Below are positions 10,385 to 20,702 of a stretch of 64,000 nt of DNA, piece by piece. The notes under the pieces are model-generated. The model had not been told where the DNA came from, ran no database searches, and saw nothing but the letters and a program-made list of their open reading frames with translations. The position numbers and the translations under genes are program-made. Position 1 is the first letter of the stretch, and every line of letters starts with the position of its first letter. Source of the DNA: an uncultured Pelagibacteraceae bacterium (lineage in GTDB: Bacteria; Pseudomonadota; Alphaproteobacteria; Pelagibacterales; Pelagibacteraceae); the NCBI GenBank assembly GCA_902588315.1, contig CACIOP010000002.1:61977-125976 (forward strand), read 5' to 3'.

Positions 10385-12043
10385 ATGAAACATGAACTAT
10401 TATTTTGTCCCTTAGGTGGATCAGGTGAAATAGGCATGAACATGAATTTGTTCGGCTATGGGAAGCCCAGTGATCATAAATGGATTATGGTCGATATAGG
10501 GGTGACATTTGCAGATGATACTATTCCAGGTGTTGATTTAATTTATCCAGATCCTGGGTTTATAGTTGAAAGAAAAGATAATTTATTAGGAATAGTTTTA
10601 ACACATGCTCACGAGGATCACATTGGTGCAATTGCTCATTTATGGCCAAAATTACAATGTAAAATTTTTGCAACGCCTTTCACAGCTGTATTAATTAGAG
10701 AAAAATTTAGAGAAAAACAAATCGATATAACTAATGATTTACAGATTGTTGAGTTAAATGGAAAAGTTTCTTTAGACCCATTTGAAATTGAATACATTAC
10801 TTTAACGCATTCTATATTAGAACCAAACGGACTTAGAATAAAAACTCCTGCAGGAGTTATTTTGCATACAGGTGATTGGAAGGTAGATCCAAATCCTTTG
10901 ATTGGAGACAATATAAACGAAAAAAGATTAAAGGAAATTGGTGAAGAAGGTGTACTAGCAATGATTTGTGACTCAACTAATGTTTTTAGCTCCGGTAGAT
11001 CAGGTTCAGAATTAGATGTAAGAAAAAATATGTTAAATGTTATGTCCCGATTGAAAAAAAGAATTATCATAACGTCATTTGCTTCCAACGTAGCTAGAAT
11101 GGAGACAGCTTTTTATTGTGCGGAACAAACAGGAAGACAAATCTCTTTAGTTGGTAGATCAATGCATCGTATTTATAAAGCTGCACGTCAATGTGGATAT
11201 TTAAAAAATACAATTGAGCCAATTGATCCAAGAGAAGCTAAAAATTTTTCAAGAGAAAAAATTGTGTATTTATGTACCGGAAGTCAAGGCGAACCAATGG
11301 GTGCAATGATGAGAATTTCTAGTTATGTTCATCCAGATGTTTTTATTGAAAAAGGCGATGCTGTCATTTTTTCTTCAAAAATCATACCTGGTAATGAAAA
11401 AAAACTTTATAAACTTCACAACCAACTTGTTAAGGAAGGAATAGAAGTAATATCTGAAGAAACTGAGTTTGTTCATGTTTCTGGGCATCCAAATAGAGAA
11501 GACCTTAAAGAGATGTATCAATGGGTAAAACCTAGATGCGTAATACCTGTGCACGGTGAACATAGACATATGATTGAACACATTAATTTTGCAAAAGAAA
11601 TGCAAGTGCCACATCCAGTTCAGGTAGAAAATGGTGATATCGTTAAGTTATATCCAGGTGAAAAACCTGAAGTATATGACAAGGCGCCAAGCGGCAGACT
11701 TTATTTAGATGGTATTATAAGTGTTGATCCAGATTCTCAATCGATAAAAGATAGAAAAAATTTAAGTGCAAATGGATATTTAGAGGTAACTATTATGATA
11801 ACACCAAAGGGCAACATACATAATGATCCAGTGCTTTCTTTTAGAGGCTTGCCAATCGAAGATAAAGATGAGTTTACTTATGGGTTAGTTGAAGAAATAG
11901 AAATAATATCAAGAACTTTTAAAGTTGGAAGTAAACAACAAGAACACAATCTTATTGATGCATTAAAAATTGCTTGCAGAAAATTTTCTAAAGAAAGAAC
12001 AGGAAAAAAACCTTTTACCAATATCAATTTAGTAAGAATTTAA
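10385..12043 (+). CDS. rnj: Ribonuclease J
   Basis: Metallo-beta-lactamase/beta-CASP ribonuclease acting in mRNA decay and RNA maturation. The 552-aa protein has the zinc-binding motif HAHEDHIGA, a second metal ligand region LHTGDWKVD, the beta-CASP segment with CTGSQGEPMGAM, and the late VHGEHRHM histidines. The C-terminal domain is present. It overlaps the next gene by one base. The position after coaX is conserved in alphaproteobacteria. Confidence 0.97.
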   Translation: MKHELLFCPLGGSGEIGMNMNLFGYGKPSDHKWIMVDIGVTFADDTIPGVDLIYPDPGFIVERKDNLLGIVLTHAHEDHIGAIAHLWPKLQCKIFATPFTAVLIREKFREKQIDITNDLQIVELNGKVSLDPFEIEYITLTHSILEPNGLRIKTPAGVILHTGDWKVDPNPLIGDNINEKRLKEIGEEGVLAMICDSTNVFSSGRSGSELDVRKNMLNVMSRLKKRIIITSFASNVARMETAFYCAEQTGRQISLVGRSMHRIYKAARQCGYLKNTIEPIDPREAKNFSREKIVYLCTGSQGEPMGAMMRISSYVHPDVFIEKGDAVIFSSKIIPGNEKKLYKLHNQLVKEGIEVISEETEFVHVSGHPNREDLKEMYQWVKPRCVIPVHGEHRHMIEHINFAKEMQVPHPVQVENGDIVKLYPGEKPEVYDKAPSGRLYLDGIISVDPDSQSIKDRKNLSANGYLEVTIMITPKGNIHNDPVLSFRGLPIEDKDEFTYGLVEEIEIISRTFKVGSKQQEHNLIDALKIACRKFSKERTGKKPFTNINLVRI

Positions 12044-12288
12044 TGAGCGCAACTGGCTTAGCTATTATCTATATAATTATATGGTGGATAGTTTTTTTTG
12101 CTATTCTACCTATTGATGTGAATCGAACAAAGACTGTAAAAATTGATGGTGAGGATCCCGGCTCACCTGAAAATCCAAAAATGCTGAAAAAATTCCTTTA
12201 TTGCACTGGAATTACTACTGTCATTTTCATAATAATTTACATATTAATTAAATTTGAATATTTAAATTTAAGAAATATGATTAATTGA
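12043..12288 (+). CDS. DUF1467-type small membrane protein
   Basis: An 81-aa protein with two predicted transmembrane helices (about residues 5-23 and 52-70) separated by a charged loop with DVNRTKTVKIDGEDPGSPENPK. The IYIIIWWIVFFAILPI start and the PGSPENP loop fit the small DUF1467 family, commonly found between rnj and proS in alphaproteobacteria. Its function is not known to me. It overlaps rnj by one base and lies one base before proS, so it is certainly part of the operon. Confidence 0.85.
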   Translation: MSATGLAIIYIIIWWIVFFAILPIDVNRTKTVKIDGEDPGSPENPKMLKKFLYCTGITTVIFIIIYILIKFEYLNLRNMIN

Positions 12289-12289
12289 G

Positions 12290-13624
12290 ATGCTTTTATC
12301 AAATTCATTTATACCAATATTAAAAAATAATCCTTCAGAAGCAAAAATTAAATCTCATCAATTGATGTTAAGAGTAGGCATGATTAAGCAAGCCTCAGCA
12401 GGAATTTATTCATGGTTACCTTTAGGTTTTAAAGTAATGAAAAAAATAGAAGACATTGTCAGACAAGAACAAAACAAAATTGGAGCTCAAGAAATATTAA
12501 TGCCAACAATTCAATCCAGCGAAATTTGGAAGGAAAGTGGTCGTTATGATGATTATGGTGAAGAGATGTTGAGAATAACCGACCGTCAAAATAGAGAAAT
12601 GTTATATGGACCAACCAATGAAGAGCAAGTTACTGAAATTTTTAGATCTTCAATAAAATCTTATAAATCACTCCCACAACTTATGTATCATATACAATGG
12701 AAGTTCAGAGATGAAATTAGACCTAGATTTGGAATTATGCGTGGTAGAGAGTTTTATATGAAAGATGCTTATTCATTTGATGTATCAGATGAAGAAGCTT
12801 TTTATTCTTATAATAAATTCTTTCTTTCTTACTTAAGAACATTTAAAAGATTATCTTTGACAGCAATACCTATGGCTGCGGACACAGGACCTATAGGTGG
12901 AAATTTATCTCATGAATTTATTATTCTTGCAGACACAGGTGAAAGTAAAATTTTCACTGACAAAAGAATATTTGATCTTGATACTGCTGATACTCAACTA
13001 GAAAAAGCATCGTTGGAAAGCATGAGAAAAAAATATGAACAGTTTTATGCTGTAACTGATGAAAAGTTTAATAAAGAAGATTTTGAAAAAATTGTTTCTA
13101 AGGAAAATCAATTGATTACAAAAGGTATCGAGGTAGGTCATATATTTTATTTTGGTGATAAGTATTCAAAACCAATGGGTGCATCAGTTGATTTACCAGG
13201 GGGGAAGAAAGATTTTGTTAAAATGGGCTCTTATGGAATTGGTGTGTCAAGGTTAGTAGGGGCTATAATTGAAGCAAAATATGATGACAAAAATGAAATC
13301 ATGAAATGGCCATTGTCTGTTGCTCCTTATGACATTGCTTTAATACCTATGATAAATAAAAATGATACCTCAGCTTTAGATAAAGCAAATAATATCAATA
13401 TAGAATTAATCAAAAATAATATTGATGCAATCATTGATGATACAGATGAAAATTTTTCATCTAAAATTAAAAAAATGAATTTAATTGGAGCCCCGTATCA
13501 AATTATTATTGGTAAGAAAAGTGAAGGTGATTTATTAGAGTTTAAAGAAGTTGGTGAAGAAACTCAAAATTTACCACTAGGTAAAATTATAGAAATTATA
13601 ACTAAACGAAAAAATTCAATTTGA
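12290..13624 (+). CDS. proS: Prolyl-tRNA synthetase, short alphaproteobacterial type
   Basis: Charges tRNA-Pro with proline. The 444-aa product has class II synthetase motif 1 around GFKVMKKIEDIVRQEQNKIGAQEILMP, motif 2 around WKFRDEIRPRFGIMRGREFYMKDAYSF, and motif 3 GSYGIGVSRLVGAIIE, then an anticodon-binding domain. The editing insertion that makes E. coli ProS about 570 aa is missing, as in the usual alphaproteobacterial form, so mischarged Ala-tRNA-Pro editing would have to come from elsewhere. Its stop overlaps the lolC/E start. Confidence 0.96.
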   Translation: MLLSNSFIPILKNNPSEAKIKSHQLMLRVGMIKQASAGIYSWLPLGFKVMKKIEDIVRQEQNKIGAQEILMPTIQSSEIWKESGRYDDYGEEMLRITDRQNREMLYGPTNEEQVTEIFRSSIKSYKSLPQLMYHIQWKFRDEIRPRFGIMRGREFYMKDAYSFDVSDEEAFYSYNKFFLSYLRTFKRLSLTAIPMAADTGPIGGNLSHEFIILADTGESKIFTDKRIFDLDTADTQLEKASLESMRKKYEQFYAVTDEKFNKEDFEKIVSKENQLITKGIEVGHIFYFGDKYSKPMGASVDLPGGKKDFVKMGSYGIGVSRLVGAIIEAKYDDKNEIMKWPLSVAPYDIALIPMINKNDTSALDKANNINIELIKNNIDAIIDDTDENFSSKIKKMNLIGAPYQIIIGKKSEGDLLEFKEVGEETQNLPLGKIIEIITKRKNSI

Positions 13625-14832
13625 TTTCTACTTTAGAAAAAGAAATTACTTTTAGATTTTTAAAAACCAGAAAAAAAGATGGTTTTTTGAATGTTATATC
13701 AATTTTTTCTTTTATTGGCATAAGTCTAGGTGTTGCAGTTCTTATCATCGTAATGTCAGTCATGAATGGATTTAGAACTGAATTAATTGAGAAGATAGTT
13801 GGCTTTAATGCTCATGCAGTTGTTAAAACCTACGATAAACCGTTAGCTACATTATCAGATAAAGATTTTGCTAAAGGTGTTTTATCAAATGACGGAGAAG
13901 CAGTTATTTTTCACAAGAATGGAACTAAAGGAGTTTTGCTAAAAGGTTATTTGGAAAAAAATTTTAATGATTTGGAAATTTCAAATAATGATAGTTTTTT
14001 TGGTTCAAAAAATTTAAATGAAAATACCATTTCTATTGGTCGAGATTTAAGTAATATATTAGGATTAGATATCGGAGATGAGGTTTCAATTACTTCACCC
14101 TCAGGAGTTCAAACGTTAGTTGGGTCTTTACCAAAGCAAAAATTATTTCTTATAACTTCAATATTTGAAAGCGGATTATCTGAATATGATGAAAATATTG
14201 CTTATATAAATTTAAACACTTTAGAGGATTTTTTTGACAAAAATAAAAATGATAGATTTACCGAGTATTATTTTAAAGATCCAAAAAATATAGAAAATTA
14301 TAAAGCAAAACTGATGAAACTATACCCTGATGCATTTGTATATACATGGGCTGATATGAATAGTTCATTATTTTCAGCACTGAAAGTTGAGAGAAATGTG
14401 ATGTTTATTATTTTATCTTTAATTATTATTGTCGCTGCTTTTAATATAATTTCAGGTTTAACAATTTTAGTTAAAAATAAAACTCGAGATATTGCAATTT
14501 TAAAATCTATTGGAGTTTTAAATAAATCTATAATTAAAATTTTTTTTCTTGTTGGTGTTATAATTGGAACTTCAGCAACAATTTTTGGAATATTTTTAGG
14601 TGTAACATTCTCAATTTATGTAGAAAACATTAGACAATTTTTAAGCTCTACTTTTAATATAAGTTTATTTCCAGAGGAAATATATTTTTTAAGCAAGATG
14701 CCCTCAGAAATAAATATTAATTCTATAGTAATTATAACAATCTGTTCGATATTAATAACAATAGTAGTTTCTATATTTCCAGCGCTCAAAGCTGCAAATA
14801 TGGATCCTATAAAATCACTAAAGTATGAATAA
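13621..14832 (+). CDS. lolC: Lipoprotein-releasing ABC transporter permease LolC/LolE
   Basis: Inner-membrane permease that, with LolD, extracts lipoproteins for transfer to the outer membrane. The 403-aa protein has one N-terminal helix (about residues 24-48), a large periplasmic domain, and three C-terminal helices with the FtsX-like IILSLIIIVAAFNIISGLTILV segment and LKAANMDPIKSLKYE end. The start is a TTG at 13621, overlapping the proS TGA by three bases. There is no ATG close by that keeps the N-terminal helix. Only one permease gene is present, suggesting a homodimer. Whether it is called lolC, lolE or lolF is a naming choice. Confidence 0.93.
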   Translation: MISTLEKEITFRFLKTRKKDGFLNVISIFSFIGISLGVAVLIIVMSVMNGFRTELIEKIVGFNAHAVVKTYDKPLATLSDKDFAKGVLSNDGEAVIFHKNGTKGVLLKGYLEKNFNDLEISNNDSFFGSKNLNENTISIGRDLSNILGLDIGDEVSITSPSGVQTLVGSLPKQKLFLITSIFESGLSEYDENIAYINLNTLEDFFDKNKNDRFTEYYFKDPKNIENYKAKLMKLYPDAFVYTWADMNSSLFSALKVERNVMFIILSLIIIVAAFNIISGLTILVKNKTRDIAILKSIGVLNKSIIKIFFLVGVIIGTSATIFGIFLGVTFSIYVENIRQFLSSTFNISLFPEEIYFLSKMPSEININSIVIITICSILITIVVSIFPALKAANMDPIKSLKYE

Positions 14833-15502
14833 TTTTTTAGAATTAAATAATATAAAGAAAAGTTTTACTACAGAAAAAAAAATTAATGTATTAAGAGGTC
14901 TATCTAGAAAATTTAGGTTAGGTAAAACTTACGCAATAATGGGACCTTCTGGTTCTGGAAAATCAACTTTACTTAATTTAATTTCGTTAATTGATAAACC
15001 AACATCTGGCACAATTAAGCTTGATAATCTTGAGATTAATTTTAATCAAAATGAAAAAAATGATTTAATTAGAGCTAAAAAACTAGGCATCGTATACCAA
15101 GAAAATAATCTTCTTGCTGATTTTACAGCACTGGAAAATGTTTATTTTGCCTCTTTATCTCTTAATAATGATAAAAAATTAGCAATATCTAAAGCTGTAA
15201 AATTATTAAAAAAAGTTGGACTTTCAAATAGATTAAATCATTTACCCTCTCAACTTTCTGGAGGTGAATGTCAAAGAGTTGCAATAGCAAGAGCGATTAT
15301 TAATGATCCTCAAATTATTTTAGCTGATGAACCAACTGGTAGTTTAGACATGAATACAGCTAAAGATATTTTTAAACTTTTAAACAAACAAAAAAGATCA
15401 GACAGAATAATTATATTTGCAACTCATAATAGATTTTTTGCAAAAAAAGCAGATTATCTATTGGAGATGAGAGATGGTAGTATAAAATCATCTAATGTCT
15501 GA
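14825..15502 (+). CDS. lolD: Lipoprotein-releasing ABC transporter ATPase LolD
   Basis: ATPase of the Lol export complex. Walker [10 protein letters not shown], the signature [15 protein letters not shown] and Walker B IILADEPTGSLD are intact in the 225-aa product. The gene overlaps the permease by eight bases and dnaE by eight bases. The proS-lolCE-lolD-dnaE order is a well-known alphaproteobacterial arrangement, which supports the lipoprotein role over a generic MacB-type transporter. Confidence 0.95.
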   Translation: MNNFLELNNIKKSFTTEKKINVLRGLSRKFRLGKTYAIMGPSGSGKSTLLNLISLIDKPTSGTIKLDNLEINFNQNEKNDLIRAKKLGIVYQENNLLADFTALENVYFASLSLNNDKKLAISKAVKLLKKVGLSNRLNHLPSQLSGGECQRVAIARAIINDPQIILADEPTGSLDMNTAKDIFKLLNKQKRSDRIIIFATHNRFFAKKADYLLEMRDGSIKSSNV

Positions 15503-18500
15503 GTCTATCTTACAAAATTTTAATCATTTAAAAATACATACACAATATTCAATTTGTGAAGGAGCGGCTAGAATTGATGATTTGCAAGAATATTCTAAGA
15601 AAAATAAAATAAAATCCTTAGGTTTATGTGACACCTCAAATTTATGTGGTGCACTAGAATTTGCTGAAAAGATCTCAAAGTCTGGTACTCAGCCAATAAT
15701 TGGAACTCAAATTAATTTTAAAACTGGAGAGACAACAGGTTTACTTCCATTGTTTGCTCTTAATGAAGTTGGATATAAAAATATAATAGAACTTTCATCT
15801 TTATCGTATTTGGAAAACGATGAATTGTCAGATCCGCATGTAGATTTTGAATTATTGTTAAGCCATTCCAAAGGTGTTGCTGTATTTTCAGGAACTGTTT
15901 TTGGTTTATTTGGTAAATTATTTGATAAAGGAAAGTTTAGTGAAATTGATGAGCTTTATAATAAAATTAAAAATGCTTTTGATGACAGATTTTACATAGA
16001 GATTCAAAGGCATAATGACCAAAATGAAATCGGATTTGAAAAATTTAATTTAAAAAAATCTTTAGATTTGGAAATTCCTATTATAGCAACTAATGAAGTT
16101 TTTTATTTAGATAAAGAAATGCACGAAGCGCATGATGCTTTAATTTGTATTGGTAACAAGACATATGTAAATGAGAAAAACAGATTAAGATTTACTGACC
16201 AACATTATTTAAAAACTAACTCAGAGATGTCTGAATTATTTGCTGACTTACCTGAAGCTTTAGAAAATAATTATAATTTTCCATTAAGATGTAGTTATAG
16301 ACCGTTATTTTCTAACCCAATATTGCCCAATATTAGCAGTGACAAAGATGGAAATGCGGATGAAATTTTAAAAAAAGATTCCATTGAAGGATTAAAAGTC
16401 AAATTCAATAAGATCTTTAATTTAAGTAATGAAAATTTAGAAAGTAACAATTCTTACAAAGAGTATAAGAACAGGCTTAATCATGAACTTTCTATTATTA
16501 TAGAAATGAAATATTCTAGTTATTTTCTTATAGTTGCTGACTATATTAAATGGGCTAAACATAATGATATTCCTGTAGGCCCTGGAAGAGGCTCAGGTGC
16601 TGGTTCATTAGTAGCTTGGTGTTTATCAATTACAGATGTCGATCCAATAAAATTTAACCTTATTTTTGAAAGATTTTTGAATCCAGATAGAATTTCGATG
16701 CCAGACTTTGATATAGACTTTTGCGAGGATAAAAGAGATCAAGTTTTTGAGTATCTAACTACGAAATACAAAGACAGTGTAGCTCACATTATAACATTTG
16801 GTAAATTAAAAGCACGAATGGTAATTAGGGACGTAGGAAGAGTTTTGGGATTATCATATGGATTTGTTGACAGCATATCTAAGATGATACCTTTTGATCC
16901 TTCTAGACCGCAAAATTTAACTCAGTGTATTGCTGGGGAGCCACGATTACAAAAACTCATTAATGATGATCCAAGGGTAAAGAAACTTACTGATCTCTCA
17001 CTAAAATTAGAAGGTTTAAATAGAAATGTTGCCACACATGCGGCTGGAGTAGTAATAGCAGATAAAAAACTCACTGAAGTTGTTCCTTTATACAAAGATG
17101 GTTCTACAGATTTATTATTACCATCTACTCAATTCGATATGTATTCAGCAGAAAATGCAGGTTTAGTAAAATTTGATTTTTTAGGCTTAAAAACTCTTAC
17201 AGTAATTAACAATACACAAAAACTTGTAAAAAAAAAAATTAAAGATTTTGATATAGAAAACATAAGTTACGAAGATCAAAAAGTTTTTGATCTAATGTCA
17301 ACAGGTAAAACAGTTGGCTTATTCCAAATTGAAAGTGCTGGTATGAGAGAAGCCTTAATTCAAATGAAACCAAATCATATTGAAGATATTATTGCCTTAG
17401 TTGCTCTATACAGACCGGGACCAATGAGCAATATTCCAACATATAATGACTGTAAACATGGAAAACAAAAACCAGATTATTTACACCCGCTTCTAAAAGA
17501 TATTTTAAAACCAACATATGGCGTAATTATTTATCAAGAACAGGTAATGCAGATTGCACAAAAATTATCAGGATTTACAGCAGGACAAGCTGATCTTTTG
17601 AGAAGAGCAATGGGTAAAAAGAAAAGAGCAGAACTTGAAAAACAGAAACAAGGGTTTATTGCTGGAGCTGTCAAAAATGGAATAGCAAAAGATGTTGCTG
17701 CTGGAATTTTCTTAAAAATAGAACCTTTTGCAGAATATGGATTTAACAAAAGTCACGCTGCTGCATATGCAATTATTTCTTATCAAACTGCCTTTTTAAA
17801 AACATATTATCCAAAAGAATTTATAGCAGCTTCAATGACGATGGATATATCTAATCAAAACAAATTAAGTGAATTTTATGAGGAATTAAAAAGATTAAAT
17901 GTTGAAGTTGTTCGTCCTGATATAAATGAATGTTTTGCTGATTTTAGAACAATTGATAATAAATTTTATTATGCCTTAGGTGGTATTAAAGCTGTAGGTC
18001 TTGAAGCAATATCAAATATCGTGAACGAAAGAATTTTAAATGGAAAATTTGAATCAATTCATGATTTTATAACCAGAGTAAATCCAAAAGATATTAATAA
18101 ACTGCAATTAGAAGGATTAGTTAAAGCAGGTGCGTTTGATAAATTAAACTCAAATAGACAAGCTTTGTATAATTCTATTCCAGCTATGATATCTAAAAGC
18201 AAAAATATATTTGATAATAAATCCACTAATCAAATTGATTTATTCTCAGATGATGAAAGTATCCAGGATGATATTCTAATTAAAGCTGAAGATTGGATTT
18301 TTGAAGAAAGATTATCAAAAGAATTTGAAGCTGTAGGCTTCTTTATTTCAGACCATCCGTTAAATCAATTTAAAGAAATTTTTACTGATTATAAAATAAT
18401 AGATTATTCAAGTTTTATTTCAAAAGAGGATTTAAAAGATTCCAACATTGCTGCCACACTGTTGAAATTTCAAGATAGAAAAACTGCTAAAGGAAATTCT

Positions 18501-18911
18501 TATGCTGTTTTAAAATTAACTGATTTAACAAGTGTGTTCGAACTTTTTATTTTTGGTGACGTTTTAGAATTCAATAGAGAAATTTTAAAAGAAGGTAGTT
18601 CTCTAATTTTAACATTATTTAAAAATGTTTCTAATGATGAAAATAGATTAACTAGGATTAATGTTCAAAAAATCGCATCACTTAAAGAATTATTTAATAG
18701 TCCTATAAACGAGGTTTCATTCAAACTAAAATCTGAGGAACAAATAAAACAAATTTCTACAATCTTGGAAGATGAGGGCAAAACTGTCGTAAATATTAAT
18801 TTAGTTAAAGGAGATAAAATCCTTCAATTTAGATTGAAAAATCCACGTAAATTGGACAGAAAATCTTTAAATCTGCTAAGAAACCAAGAAATTCAGGCAA
18901 TAATTAACTAA
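15495..18911 (+). CDS. dnaE: DNA polymerase III alpha subunit
   Basis: Replicative DNA polymerase catalytic subunit. The 1138-aa protein opens with a PHP domain (FNHLKIHTQYSICEGA), followed by the palm with GPGRGSGAGSLVAWCL and the catalytic PDFDIDFCEDKRDQVFEY, then YGVIIYQEQVMQIA and FNKSHAAAYAIISYQTAFLK, a helix-hairpin-helix region and an OB-fold near residues 970-1060. Length is close to E. coli DnaE (1160). It closes the nuo-to-dnaE run: a 130-base gap with a new promoter follows. Confidence 0.98.
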   Translation: MSESILQNFNHLKIHTQYSICEGAARIDDLQEYSKKNKIKSLGLCDTSNLCGALEFAEKISKSGTQPIIGTQINFKTGETTGLLPLFALNEVGYKNIIELSSLSYLENDELSDPHVDFELLLSHSKGVAVFSGTVFGLFGKLFDKGKFSEIDELYNKIKNAFDDRFYIEIQRHNDQNEIGFEKFNLKKSLDLEIPIIATNEVFYLDKEMHEAHDALICIGNKTYVNEKNRLRFTDQHYLKTNSEMSELFADLPEALENNYNFPLRCSYRPLFSNPILPNISSDKDGNADEILKKDSIEGLKVKFNKIFNLSNENLESNNSYKEYKNRLNHELSIIIEMKYSSYFLIVADYIKWAKHNDIPVGPGRGSGAGSLVAWCLSITDVDPIKFNLIFERFLNPDRISMPDFDIDFCEDKRDQVFEYLTTKYKDSVAHIITFGKLKARMVIRDVGRVLGLSYGFVDSISKMIPFDPSRPQNLTQCIAGEPRLQKLINDDPRVKKLTDLSLKLEGLNRNVATHAAGVVIADKKLTEVVPLYKDGSTDLLLPSTQFDMYSAENAGLVKFDFLGLKTLTVINNTQKLVKKKIKDFDIENISYEDQKVFDLMSTGKTVGLFQIESAGMREALIQMKPNHIEDIIALVALYRPGPMSNIPTYNDCKHGKQKPDYLHPLLKDILKPTYGVIIYQEQVMQIAQKLSGFTAGQADLLRRAMGKKKRAELEKQKQGFIAGAVKNGIAKDVAAGIFLKIEPFAEYGFNKSHAAAYAIISYQTAFLKTYYPKEFIAASMTMDISNQNKLSEFYEELKRLNVEVVRPDINECFADFRTIDNKFYYALGGIKAVGLEAISNIVNERILNGKFESIHDFITRVNPKDINKLQLEGLVKAGAFDKLNSNRQALYNSIPAMISKSKNIFDNKSTNQIDLFSDDESIQDDILIKAEDWIFEERLSKEFEAVGFFISDHPLNQFKEIFTDYKIIDYSSFISKEDLKDSNIAATLLKFQDRKTAKGNSYAVLKLTDLTSVFELFIFGDVLEFNREILKEGSSLILTLFKNVSNDENRLTRINVQKIASLKELFNSPINEVSFKLKSEEQIKQISTILEDEGKTVVNINLVKGDKILQFRLKNPRKLDRKSLNLLRNQEIQAIIN

Positions 18912-18919
18912 ATAATGAC

Positions 18920-18948
18920 TTGTTATATATAGTAATTATTTGTAAATA
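18920..18948 (+). promoter_or_regulatory. Predicted sigma-70 promoter for the rpsB operon
   Basis: TTGTTA at 18920-18925 and TAAATA at 18943-18948 are 17 bases apart. Transcription would then begin near 18955, just before the structured leader. It lies in the first real gap after dnaE. This is inference from motif and position only; the region is so AT-rich that chance matches are common. Confidence 0.4.
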
Positions 18949-18954
18949 CTTTCA

Positions 18955-19041
18955 AAAATAAATTAACACGCACACAGTTGTTGGTTTTATACCTCCGGTC
19001 CTTAATTGGAAATTACTGTGGTGGCTTAACCGGGAATAAAT
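18955..19041 (+). promoter_or_regulatory. Structured 5' leader of rpsB, possible pseudoknot
   Basis: This stretch is less AT-rich than the DNA around it. CACAGT at 18973-18978 is complementary to ACTGTG at 19015-19020, and the helix can extend outward through CGC with a bulge. CCGGT at 18995-18999, inside that loop, is complementary to ACCGG at 19029-19033, outside it, so the two helices interleave as in a pseudoknot. CCGGT can instead pair with ATTGG at 19005-19009. The 3' strand ACCGG sits 8 bases before the rpsB ATG, over the ribosome-binding region. S2-mediated feedback on rpsB leaders is known in enterobacteria, and I recall (unverified) rpsB leader motifs proposed for Pelagibacter. Confidence 0.6.
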
Positions 19042-19851
19042 ATGAAAATACCTAACGTAACAATTCAACAATTATTAGAAGCAGGTGTCCATCTTGGACA
19101 TAAGACATTGAGATGGAATCCAAAAATGAAAAAATACATTTTTGGAAAAAGAGACTCAATTCACATTATAGACTTAACCCAAACACTTGAATTAACAAAA
19201 GTGGCACTAGAGAAAGTTTATAATACCATTGCTAATAACGGAAAAATTTTATTTGTATCTACAAAAAAACAAGCTTCTGAAGCTATTGCAGAAGTAGCTA
19301 AGGAAACAGATCAATATTTTGTAAATTATAGATGGCTTGGCGGTATGTTAACCAACTGGGGCACAATATCAAATTCTATAAAAAAATTAAAAAAAATAGA
19401 AAGTGACCTTGTAGCTGAAAATAGAGGTTTTACTAAAAAAGAACTTTTAAAAATGAGTGTTAAAAAAGATAAACTCCAAAGATCTTTAGGTGGTATAGCT
19501 GAAATGAAAAAAGTTCCAGATTTAGTATTTGTTATAGATACAAATTATGAATCTCTAGCTATTGCAGAGTCTGCTAAATTAGGAATACCAATTATTGCTA
19601 TCTTAGATAGTAATTCTAATCCAGATCATATCGATTTTCCAATTCCAGGAAATGATGACGCAAGAAGAGCTATTGACCTTTATTGTAATTTAATAAAGGA
19701 AACAATTAATAGTGCTAAAAGTTCTACACCTGTAAGTGAAAACAATAAAGATAAAGTTAAAGCCGAGGATAAAACAAAAACTATTCAGGAATTAGATAGA
19801 GAAAAATTGGAGAAAAAATTTTCTAAAGAAGATAAGGAGAAATTAAACTAA
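19042..19851 (+). CDS. rpsB: 30S ribosomal protein S2
   Basis: Small-subunit ribosomal protein needed for late 30S assembly and S1 docking. The 269-aa product begins [27 protein letters not shown] and contains [14 protein letters not shown] and [26 protein letters not shown], all S2 signatures. The last roughly 40 residues are a charged lysine/glutamate tail, longer than in E. coli but common in alphaproteobacteria. It follows the structured leader and overlaps tsf by one base. Confidence 0.98.
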   Translation: MKIPNVTIQQLLEAGVHLGHKTLRWNPKMKKYIFGKRDSIHIIDLTQTLELTKVALEKVYNTIANNGKILFVSTKKQASEAIAEVAKETDQYFVNYRWLGGMLTNWGTISNSIKKLKKIESDLVAENRGFTKKELLKMSVKKDKLQRSLGGIAEMKKVPDLVFVIDTNYESLAIAESAKLGIPIIAILDSNSNPDHIDFPIPGNDDARRAIDLYCNLIKETINSAKSSTPVSENNKDKVKAEDKTKTIQELDREKLEKKFSKEDKEKLN

Positions 19852-20702
19852 TGAGTGATATAGAAAAGGTTAAAAAACTTAGAGAAGTTACTGGTGCAGG
19901 ATTTAAAGATTGTAACTTAGCTATTAAAGAATCGAATGGAGATTTAGACAAAGCAATTGAAATTTTAAGAGTAAAAGGAATTTCAAAAGCATCAAAAAAA
20001 ATGTCTAGAGACGCAAAGGAAGGGGTTGTTGTAGTTAGTGGAGATGATACCAAAACTTCTGTGATTGAAGTAAATTGTGAAACAGATTTTGTTGCTAAAA
20101 ATAATGATTTTATTTACTTCGTTAAAGAGTTAAGTGAATTAAACAATCAAAATAATTCAAACATTGAAGATTTAAAAACATCTAAAATGAAAAATGGCCA
20201 AACAGTTGATGACAATTTAGTAGCCTTAATTGCAAAAATTGGTGAAAAAATTACAATAGGAAAAGCTAAAACTATCAAAAATGCTGATGGAGTAAATAAC
20301 CATTATCTTCATACAGTTGTAAAAGATAATGTTGCAAAATTAGCGGTTATGGTTTCTTTAGATACTAAAGATAATTCAGAAATAGTTAAAACATTTAGCA
20401 AGCAATTATCAATGCATATTGCTGCATCTAACCCACTAGCTCTAGAATCAAGCTCAATAGATCAGGCTATTATTGACAAAGAACAAGAGTTAGTCACTGA
20501 AGAATTAAAAAACTCTGGCAAACCTGAGGATATTGCGCAAAAAATAAGCTTAGGTAAGATGAATAAATTTAAAGAGGAAAATGCTCTCTTAACACAAGCT
20601 TGGGTGATGGAACCAAAGAAAAAAGTTAAAGATGTGTTAAAAGAACTTTCTATAGCTGATTTAAAAATTAAAGAGTTTTATAGAATAAAGATAGGAGAAT
20701 AA
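19851..20702 (+). CDS. tsf: Elongation factor Ts
   Basis: Nucleotide-exchange factor recharging EF-Tu with GTP. The 283-aa protein has the N-terminal UBA-like domain [20 protein letters not shown] and the diagnostic [11 protein letters not shown] core motif. Its ATG uses the last A of the rpsB stop codon. Directly after its stop comes frr, so pyrH, which often lies between them, is absent here. Confidence 0.98.
   Translation: MSDIEKVKKLREVTGAGFKDCNLAIKESNGDLDKAIEILRVKGISKASKKMSRDAKEGVVVVSGDDTKTSVIEVNCETDFVAKNNDFIYFVKELSELNNQNNSNIEDLKTSKMKNGQTVDDNLVALIAKIGEKITIGKAKTIKNADGVNNHYLHTVVKDNVAKLAVMVSLDTKDNSEIVKTFSKQLSMHIAASNPLALESSSIDQAIIDKEQELVTEELKNSGKPEDIAQKISLGKMNKFKEENALLTQAWVMEPKKKVKDVLKELSIADLKIKEFYRIKIGE

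Noticed and set aside
10636..11088. 150-codon minus-strand open frame inside rnj
   Set aside because: It lies wholly within a well-supported RNase J gene, and its protein has no recognisable domain.
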